From Patescibacteria group bacterium (lineage in GTDB: Bacteria > Patescibacteriota > UBA1384 > JAHJRZ01): a stretch of 9,517 bases of DNA. Positions 1 to 4,541 of the stretch are shown one piece after another. A model generated the notes under the pieces. That model was not told the origin of the DNA. It saw only the letters and a list, made by a program, of their open reading frames with translations, and ran no database searches. How positions within the stretch are numbered: the stretch's first letter is position 1; every line of letters begins with the position of its first letter. The position numbers were made by a program, and so were the translations under genes. Location: positions 1-9,517 of the forward strand of contig JAHJRZ010000060.1 in NCBI GenBank assembly GCA_018830605.1, written 5' to 3'.

Positions 1-828
1 AATCTGCTGGCGCCGGGCTCGGTCAAAATCAGAAGTGGTATAACGTGAACGGGCATATTTTAAGGCCTGCGCCCCATCCATATGCTGCTCTCCCTCTCTG
101 ACCCTATAAGTTATATTTTTTCCTGTCCTATCATCTGGATAATAAGGATCAACAATATCCTTCTCCACCTTAATCTCAATCCCGCCGACCTGATCAACTA
201 ATTTTTTAAATCCTTCAAAATCCATCCGCGCATAATAATGGATGGGAAGGTCAAGAATTTGCGAGACTATTTGTTTGCTGACTGTCGGACCGTCGCCAAA
301 CTTCTTTTTATTCTGTTCGCCGTAAGAGTGGACCGCATTTATCTTGGACTCGCCATTGCCCGGAATCTTGACCCAAAGATCGCGCGGGATAGAGAGCATG
401 GCGACTGTTTTATTGATAGGGTCGACGCTCACCACCATCATCGTATCCGTCAAGTCAGCGCCGTCGTGCCCCGGACCGCCAATGCCTAAAAGTAGAATAT
501 TAATTCTGCCATCGCCCTCGCCCTGCAATTTTTTTACTTCATCCTGGCCGAATTTAAAAAACGGAGAACCGCCGCTATTATTGGCTGTAATTATTCTTTT
601 CGCGACCGCGTAAGCTTGATATCCAAAATACGAAAGCACGGCTAAAATAATAACTGTAATTATCCACAACCACCATTTCCGCTTTTTTTTAGGCTTGATT
701 TGTTCAGGGATTTCTTCTTTTTCGTCAATCTCACTTTCAGCAATTCTCGCCTCGGTTGAAGGTTTATTCTCCACCACTTTAAACGGCTTATCCGAAGGGA
801 TTATCTTTTTTTGGTCGTCTTGCTCCAT
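1..828 (-). CDS. LytR-CpsA-Psr (LCP) family cell-wall polymer ligase, partial (C-terminus beyond the window)
   Basis: 276 codons are visible, read from the ATG at 828 to the window edge, with no stop. LCP proteins transfer undecaprenyl-phosphate-linked glycopolymers onto peptidoglycan outside the membrane. Visible parts: an acidic, lysine-rich cytoplasmic N-terminus (1-50), one membrane segment (about 52-70, after KPKKKRK), then the extracellular catalytic domain from about 108. LCP hallmarks are LLLGIGG (112-118), D-x-TDTMMVVSVDP (125-137), SIPRDLWV (146-153), SKINAVHSYG (161-170), LVDQVGGIEI (210-219) and ALKYARSRYTTSDFDRARRQQ (255-275); the Asp and Arg residues of these motifs bind pyrophosphate and metal in the family. 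Only the last part of the domain and any C-terminal extension are missing. It is divergent from the plus-strand gene at 1001. No clear Shine-Dalgarno is close to the ATG; AGGTG lies about 18 nt upstream. The family is certain; the exact polymer transferred cannot be told. Confidence 0.95.
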   Translation of the reverse strand, partial: MEQDDQKKIIPSDKPFKVVENKPSTEARIAESEIDEKEEIPEQIKPKKKRKWWLWIITVIILAVLSYFGYQAYAVAKRIITANNSGGSPFFKFGQDEVKKLQGEGDGRINILLLGIGGPGHDGADLTDTMMVVSVDPINKTVAMLSIPRDLWVKIPGNGESKINAVHSYGEQNKKKFGDGPTVSKQIVSQILDLPIHYYARMDFEGFKKLVDQVGGIEIKVEKDIVDPYYPDDRTGKNITYRVREGEQHMDGAQALKYARSRYTTSDFDRARRQQI

Positions 829-877
829 ATTCGAAATTAAATAACACCTAATAAAATCAAGGTCTTAATATTAACAC

Positions 878-886
878 ATTATATCA
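878..886 (-). promoter_or_regulatory. Extended -10 promoter for the LCP gene
   Basis: On the minus strand the sequence reads TGATATAAT, a perfect -10 hexamer (878-883) with the TGn extension (884-886). No good -35 hexamer is placed upstream, which is usual for extended -10 promoters. The predicted start near 871 gives a leader of about 43 nt before the LCP ATG at 828. Confidence 0.55.
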
Positions 887-941
887 CAAAATCAAAAGAC
901 AGCTAAAAGTTAAAAGTAAAAACTAAAAATTAGCTTAGAGC

Positions 942-969
942 TTGTTATTGCAATAAACAATGATATAAT
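942..969 (+). promoter_or_regulatory. Sigma70-type promoter for the plus-strand orphan gene
   Basis: TTGTTA (942-947) and TATAAT (964-969) are separated by 16 nt, and the -10 box is preceded by TG (961-962), making an extended -10. Expected transcription start is about 976. It lies back to back with the LCP promoter; both share the nine-base core TGATATAAT. Confidence 0.6.
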
Positions 970-986
970 AAAATCAACGCCCATGG

Positions 987-992
987 AAAGGA
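987..992 (+). promoter_or_regulatory. Ribosome binding site that decides the start of the orphan gene
   Basis: AAAGGA lies 8 nt before the ATG at 1001. The longer reading frame starts at an ATG at 983, but that codon would be only about 7 nt from the predicted transcription start and has no Shine-Dalgarno. The ATG at 983 therefore probably belongs to the leader. Confidence 0.5.
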
Positions 993-1000
993 TGAGGTCA

Positions 1001-1468
1001 ATGGCACCCCAAGAGGAGTCCGGGAATGACATGGATCTAGTCAGACGAATGGCCCAACGCGCAACTGACAGGATGAGACTAGCAGGCGATATGTCCATGC
1101 TCGTTGGTATCGACATGGCGAATATCCCTGCCGAAACTGTCCTTAACCGGATGTTCGATCGCCTTATGGATACACTAAGAGAAGGGATTCCTGACATTGG
1201 ACTAGTCCCGCGTCGCAAACGAAATCCAAAGGTGACCGAACTCGCCCGGAAGATCTTTCAGCGTCGCTTCAACATCGAACCAGAGCCGTCCGATCTAGTA
1301 CTGATTTGGATCGAAGCGAACATTGTTAAGATACTCAATAACACTAACACTGAGCTACGGCAGCTGAAGCGAGACTACAATCCCCTACCCCTGACACACA
1401 AGAGATCGCAAGAACTGCTGGTAATCCTCGACAGAGTCGAGGCGCGAAGAGCATCCTCGGCCACCTAA
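1001..1468 (+). CDS. Uncharacterised 155-residue protein, compositionally foreign
   Basis: I do not recognise this protein. The frame is open from 983 and I place the start at 1001 from the Shine-Dalgarno and promoter spacing (161 residues if 983 is used). It has no signal peptide, no membrane segment and no cysteine. The N-terminal half is rich in Met and Arg and looks helical (from MDLVRRMAQRATDRMRL). A basic stretch VPRRKRNPK follows at about 69-77, then a mixed region with one Trp (DLVLIWIEANIVKILNN), and an Arg-rich C-terminal helix. Codon use differs from the neighbours: all 18 leucines are CTN, with no TTA or TTG. GC is about 50%, while parts of queH are near 33%. It is the only plus-strand gene and has its own promoter and terminator, so it is an autonomous transcription unit. 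A horizontally acquired cassette is possible, as is strong codon selection in a lineage-specific gene. An antisense frame at 910-1218 is taken as a shadow. Confidence 0.75.
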   Translation: MAPQEESGNDMDLVRRMAQRATDRMRLAGDMSMLVGIDMANIPAETVLNRMFDRLMDTLREGIPDIGLVPRRKRNPKVTELARKIFQRRFNIEPEPSDLVLIWIEANIVKILNNTNTELRQLKRDYNPLPLTHKRSQELLVILDRVEARRASSAT

Positions 1469-1476
1469 CTACAAGT

Positions 1477-1538
1477 CTGCATCATTTTGGGAAGACTCCC
1501 ACCCCCAAATTGATGCAGGCTATTTTATTTTATTTTTT
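1477..1538 (+). terminator. Rho-independent terminator of the orphan gene
   Basis: CTGCATCATTTTGGG (1477-1491) pairs with CCCAAATTGATGCAG (1504-1518): a 15-bp stem with a single mismatch and a 12-nt loop, followed on the plus strand by a T-rich tail (1520-1538). It lies 8 nt after the stop at 1468. The tail overlaps the last codons of convergent tsaB. On the minus strand no T-run follows the stem, so it should act mainly on the plus strand. Confidence 0.85.
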
Positions 1539-2000
1539 AGGACTCGTAATATTGGGCGCTTTGTCGTAAAAAGGCTTGGCGAGAATACCTTTTTTAATCT
1601 TCCCTTTTTTGAATAAATCAAAACCGACCTTTAAAATATCTTTAATTTCTTTCTCTCCGTCCTTGACGCCGACGACTGGAATCCCAAGCCCAAAAGACAG
1701 GGCGTTGGCCGTGGCCACGCCGACTCTAGTGCTCGTAAATGAGCCCGGGCCGATATTGACAACAACTAAACCTAAATTTTCGGTTTTGACTTTATTTTGT
1801 TTTAACAATTTATCAATCGCCGGCAACAATTCCTCGGATTGATGCGTCCTCGCCCGCCACACTTTTTTACCTGTAATCTTTGCACCTCCGCACTTACACC
1901 TACGAGGTGTAATACCCGAGGTGTAAGAGTATCCCCCCAATAAAATAGCGGTCTTCTCCGGATCGCAAGTCGAGATAGCTAAAATTTTATTTTTTTTCAT
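1530..2000 (-). CDS. tsaB: tRNA t6A37 synthesis protein TsaB (short form)
   Basis: TsaB is the non-catalytic ASKHA-fold partner of TsaD and, with TsaE, makes N6-threonylcarbamoyl-adenosine at position 37 of ANN-decoding tRNAs. Family signatures: KILAIST at 5-11 (usually IDTS; the Asp is Ser here), THQSEELLPAIDKLL at 52-66, and the best-conserved block, IGPGSFTSTRVGVATANAL at 83-101 followed by GIPVVGV. At 156 residues it is shorter than the roughly 230-residue E. coli protein, but it ends with the APNIT-PKK type of tail, so it is a compact form and not a truncation. Between the second strand and the HQSEELLP motif is a stretch, residues 26-40, that matches exactly a 45-bp palindromic element (listed separately). 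The ATG overlaps the tsaE stop (ATGA), implying translational coupling. Confidence 0.93.
   Translation of the reverse strand: MKKNKILAISTCDPEKTAILLGGYSYTSGITPRRCKCGGAKITGKKVWRARTHQSEELLPAIDKLLKQNKVKTENLGLVVVNIGPGSFTSTRVGVATANALSFGLGIPVVGVKDGEKEIKDILKVGFDLFKKGKIKKGILAKPFYDKAPNITSPKK
1881..1925. repeat. 45-bp palindromic element in frame inside tsaB
   Basis: Two 21-nt arms (1881-1901 and 1905-1925) match at 16 of 21 positions in inverted orientation around a 3-nt centre (ACG). The inner arms TACACCT/AGGTGTA (1895-1901/1905-1911) are perfect, and CTTACACCT/AGGTGTAAG (1893-1901/1919-1927) also pair. Each arm is itself a near repeat of a CACCT-containing unit. The element is exactly 15 codons and encodes YTSGITPRRCKCGGA, a segment without counterpart in ordinary TsaB. 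Confidence 0.75.
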
Positions 2001-2422
2001 TTTTTGAAAGTTATTTTTCGCCTGTTTTCATCAATATGCTCAAAAGTAATCCAAATTGTATTTTTGGGTAATAATTTTTTGGCCCTCTCCGGCCATTCAA
2101 TGACCGAAATTATTTTATCTTTGCCTAAATAATCAGTCGCGCCAATTCCCTCTAAATCTCTTTCATTATTCAAACGGTATAAATCAAAATGGGCAAGTTG
2201 CAACCCTTTTTTTGACTTGTGAAGATTAAGAATAACAAAAGTTGGGCTGGTAATATTTTCTTTAACGTCTAAACCTTTTGCAAGCCCTTGCACAAAAGTC
2301 GTCTTGCCTGAACCCAAATCACCTTTTAACGCCAAAACCTCCCCACCTTTTATTTTTTTGCTAAATTTTTTAGCAAGTTCTTTCGTTTCTCTGCTCGAAT
2401 TTGTAATTATTTGCTTTTTCAT
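1997..2422 (-). CDS. tsaE: tRNA t6A37 synthesis ATPase TsaE
   Basis: TsaE is the P-loop ATPase of the bacterial t6A complex; it binds TsaB-TsaD and its ATP hydrolysis resets the complex between rounds. The protein is 141 residues, close to the usual 140-160. Visible motifs: Walker A GDLGSGKTT (34-42), the switch-like TSPTF (58-62), HFDLYRL (78-84) and EWPER (109-113), all TsaE signatures. It precedes tsaB with a 4-nt ATGA overlap. No good Shine-Dalgarno precedes the ATG, and a candidate promoter with its -10 box about 10 nt upstream would make the mRNA nearly leaderless. A C-terminal lysine run (RRKITFKK) is the only unusual point. Confidence 0.95.
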   Translation of the reverse strand: MKKQIITNSSRETKELAKKFSKKIKGGEVLALKGDLGSGKTTFVQGLAKGLDVKENITSPTFVILNLHKSKKGLQLAHFDLYRLNNERDLEGIGATDYLGKDKIISVIEWPERAKKLLPKNTIWITFEHIDENRRKITFKK

Positions 2423-2431
2423 AAAGCTCTA

Positions 2432-2460
2432 ACCATATAAAAACCTTAATTTTCTGGCAA
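2432..2460 (-). promoter_or_regulatory. Possible promoter for tsaE-tsaB
   Basis: On the minus strand TTGCCA (complement of 2455-2460) and TATGGT (complement of 2432-2437) are 17 nt apart. The -35 is close to consensus; the -10 matches four of six bases. The predicted start is within about 3 nt of the tsaE ATG. The -35 lies inside the stem of the terminator-like hairpin, so the two functions may compete. Confidence 0.3.
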
Positions 2461-2479
2461 TTGCCAGATTTTTCAGGTT
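2439..2479 (-). terminator. Candidate Rho-independent terminator after the lamin-tail gene
   Basis: A 14-nt perfect palindrome CTGGCAATTGCCAG (2454-2467) extends into an imperfect stem with outer arms AGGTT (2475-2479) and AACCT (2442-2446), 13 of 17 positions pairing. On the minus strand it is followed by five T (2443 down to 2439). It begins about 29 nt after the stop of the lamin-tail gene. The plus strand also has a T-run after the stem, so it could be bidirectional. Confidence 0.45.
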
Positions 2480-2507
2480 TTTTAACCCGTAAATGAAATT
2501 CTGCTTT

Positions 2508-4520
2508 TTATTTCTTATAAATCTTAGCAAAAATCTGTAAAGAAACAAGCGAGAGAAGGCCAAAGATAATCAGGATAATCCCCGGGATATTAACTTTTTT
2601 ACCTAACTCAATTACTTCCGGCTGGGCAAAGCTTCGATAATCAGCCCCGATTGCTTGGGCTTTTTCAATTCCCAAGACTTGACTGACAATCAACGGCTCA
2701 CTCTTCGACTCAACCGCTTTCTTGTAAATTTTAATGTCTTTTTTTGACCTCGGCAAAAGGCGCAACCCCGCTTTTGTTTTAGAAAGAACTCCTATAATCA
2801 CCACCCAGTCACCTTTCTTCAATCCTAATTTCTTAATCCCTGTTGCCGGATAAAAATAGACTCGCAATTTTCCGGTGCCGTCATCAATCCAAATAGTGCT
2901 TCCAGAAATCTTAACTACTTTTCCTGAAACTTTTACAAGCTGACCAATGAAATTTTCTAACTCAATTATTATTTTTTTAACTGGTTCTGGCGGCGGATCA
3001 CGACCGATAATAACGATATCCTCGGGGCTGTAAACTTTAATCTGATACTCCCCCGATGAAATTGAAATCTTGCCCTTGATAATTACTCGATCGCCAATCC
3101 TCAAAAATGGCCAAAGAGCTTTGTCAAAATAAATCTTTATTCCTCCGCTTTTATCTTGGATATACATCACTCTTTTACCGAACAATCCCGGCAGAGCAAT
3201 CACAACACCTGAAACCTTAACCCAGGAATTCTTGATCTTTTTTTTGGCTTCCCCAGTCGGCAAAATGGGCAGATTTTGAACTTCTTCTTGTTTTGTGGTA
3301 AAAATATTTGCTGAACCCGGGGTCACGGTCGCACTAAAAAGCCAATTATTATTTATATTACGCGACCACGACATATCGTAATCGGCTTTTGTATATTGTT
3401 CAGAAGAAGAAACTAAAATATTATCCGGCCAAAAAAGACGAGCCGAATCGCCATCATCATTTAGGGAAATTTTAGTCTCTTTTTTATAAAAAACAAGATA
3501 CGAGTTGGCCTTGATGATTTTTCCTACTGGAATAAAAAAAGGAGAACTGCCGGCCTCGCCATCATCCAGAATCCAACCAGATAAATCTACATCTTCATTT
3601 GAAGCATTATAGAGCTCAATAAATTCGTTATCCGTTCCGGCTGAAGGATGAGGGAAAAGTTCATTGACGATAATATTTTTAGAATAATTTTTTTTCGTAA
3701 GTATTATAATAATGTTAGAATCTAAATAACCTCCTTCCAAATTTACAACTCTAATTTTAATTTTGTATTGAACCCCTGAAACGAGATTCTCTATTTTACC
3801 ATTTGTAATTTTTGAGTTCTCGATTGATTGAATCGGAGCGACACAATCATCATCTGAAACACAGATAAGATACTTTTTAAAATTTATGTCTAAATTTTCA
3901 GTCCAAATTAACTCAACCGACTCCTCTGTCACATTGCTATAAGACAAATCCGTCTTTGACGGCAGACCAACCCCAGGAGTCGGCAGACTCTGATCAACAA
4001 AATTATTGCCGCCAGCCGGCGCCCGCTCTAAAGAATGACCTTCAGCCACATTCGGCAAGTCGAGACCTCCGCTACCATAACTCAATTCATCAATAGGAGT
4101 TTTTGATTGATCCTTCAGGGATACTTTATCCTTATCATTATTAAGACCACTGCCAATATAAGATTTTAGTTCAATCTTAACCGTCTCGGCCGGCAAAGAC
4201 CAATAAGACCAAGTAGAAGCATCCGGAGTAATAATTGCAAAACCCAATGGCTCGATAATGTAATCATCATTAATTATTTTATCCGTTAACGAGTCACCAA
4301 TAGACCATCCTTTTAGATTAAAAGAAACATTGGTTGGATTATAAATCTCGACCCACTCATTCGTCGTCTCTTTGCCCTTGTCAGACGCCACATTATAATA
4401 AACCTCATTGATAACTAAATGATCTGTTGCCGCAGAGGCTTTTTGATTCTGCAGAAAAAAAGAGAACAAAATTGATAAACCCAAAACAATACTTAAACTA
4501 ATTTTTAAGCATTTTCTCAT
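2508..4520 (-). CDS. Secreted, membrane-anchored lamin-tail / fibronectin-III / OB-fold protein
   Basis: A 670-residue surface protein when started at the ATG at 4520; a TTG at 4541, directly after the queA stop, would add seven residues. I prefer the ATG because it gives a clean signal peptide (MRKCLKIS, a hydrophobic core, cleavage after KASA, residue 30). Domains in order: lamin-tail domain 1 (about 33-175, with LVINEVYYN and NEWVEIYNPTN...LKGWSIGD); a fibronectin-III-like domain (about 187-275, ESVELIWTEN...VQYKIKIRVVN); lamin-tail domain 2 (about 281-402, IIVNELFPHP...NEFIELYN...DLSGWILDDGE); two OB-fold-like modules (about 430-505 and 525-598, each with an IQDKSGGIKIY- or IDDGTGKLRVY-type strand then GDRVIIKG or GDWVVIIG); a linker; and a C-terminal membrane helix (about 644-663) with a short basic tail. 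It is therefore exported and membrane-anchored. Lamin-tail and OB modules occur in extracellular DNA-handling and adhesion proteins, so DNA or surface binding is conceivable but not shown. Confidence 0.85.
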   Translation of the reverse strand: MRKCLKISLSIVLGLSILFSFFLQNQKASAATDHLVINEVYYNVASDKGKETTNEWVEIYNPTNVSFNLKGWSIGDSLTDKIINDDYIIEPLGFAIITPDASTWSYWSLPAETVKIELKSYIGSGLNNDKDKVSLKDQSKTPIDELSYGSGGLDLPNVAEGHSLERAPAGGNNFVDQSLPTPGVGLPSKTDLSYSNVTEESVELIWTENLDINFKKYLICVSDDDCVAPIQSIENSKITNGKIENLVSGVQYKIKIRVVNLEGGYLDSNIIIILTKKNYSKNIIVNELFPHPSAGTDNEFIELYNASNEDVDLSGWILDDGEAGSSPFFIPVGKIIKANSYLVFYKKETKISLNDDGDSARLFWPDNILVSSSEQYTKADYDMSWSRNINNNWLFSATVTPGSANIFTTKQEEVQNLPILPTGEAKKKIKNSWVKVSGVVIALPGLFGKRVMYIQDKSGGIKIYFDKALWPFLRIGDRVIIKGKISISSGEYQIKVYSPEDIVIIGRDPPPEPVKKIIIELENFIGQLVKVSGKVVKISGSTIWIDDGTGKLRVYFYPATGIKKLGLKKGDWVVIIGVLSKTKAGLRLLPRSKKDIKIYKKAVESKSEPLIVSQVLGIEKAQAIGADYRSFAQPEVIELGKKVNIPGIILIIFGLLSLVSLQIFAKIYKK

Positions 4521-4527
4521 TTGTTTT

Positions 4528-4536
4528 ATTATAACA
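4528..4536 (-). promoter_or_regulatory. Extended -10 promoter immediately before the lamin-tail gene
   Basis: On the minus strand the sequence reads TGTTATAAT: a perfect -10 hexamer (4528-4533) with TGn extension (4534-4536). The hexamer ends 7 nt before the ATG at 4520, so transcription would begin at or one base before the start codon. No -35 and no Shine-Dalgarno are seen. If used, the transcript is leaderless. Confidence 0.45.
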
Positions 4537-4541
4537 AACAA

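Noticed and set aside
238..613. Two plus-strand open frames of 83 and 89 codons
   Set aside because: They are antisense to the clearly conserved LCP coding sequence and have no recognisable protein features.
901..935. A-rich direct repeats (TAAAAGT/AAAACT) with AGCTAA/TTAGCT arms as an operator or terminator
   Set aside because: Low complexity and weak pairing, without a defined T-run; no more than an AT-rich spacer can be supported.
983..1000. Upstream ATG at 983 as start of the orphan gene
   Set aside because: It would be about 7 nt from the predicted transcription start and has no Shine-Dalgarno, while AAAGGA fits the ATG at 1001. It is not fully excluded, since leaderless-like starts may occur elsewhere in the window.
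910..1218. Minus-strand open frame of 102 codons antisense to the orphan gene
   Set aside because: It has no ribosome binding site, and its end is a hydrophobic translation of the AT-rich promoter region. The promoter, Shine-Dalgarno and terminator all support the plus-strand gene.
1893..1927. Possible small zinc-binding loop in TsaB (CKC)
   Set aside because: Only two cysteines, and the stretch is fully explained by a palindromic element; no further metal ligands are seen nearby.
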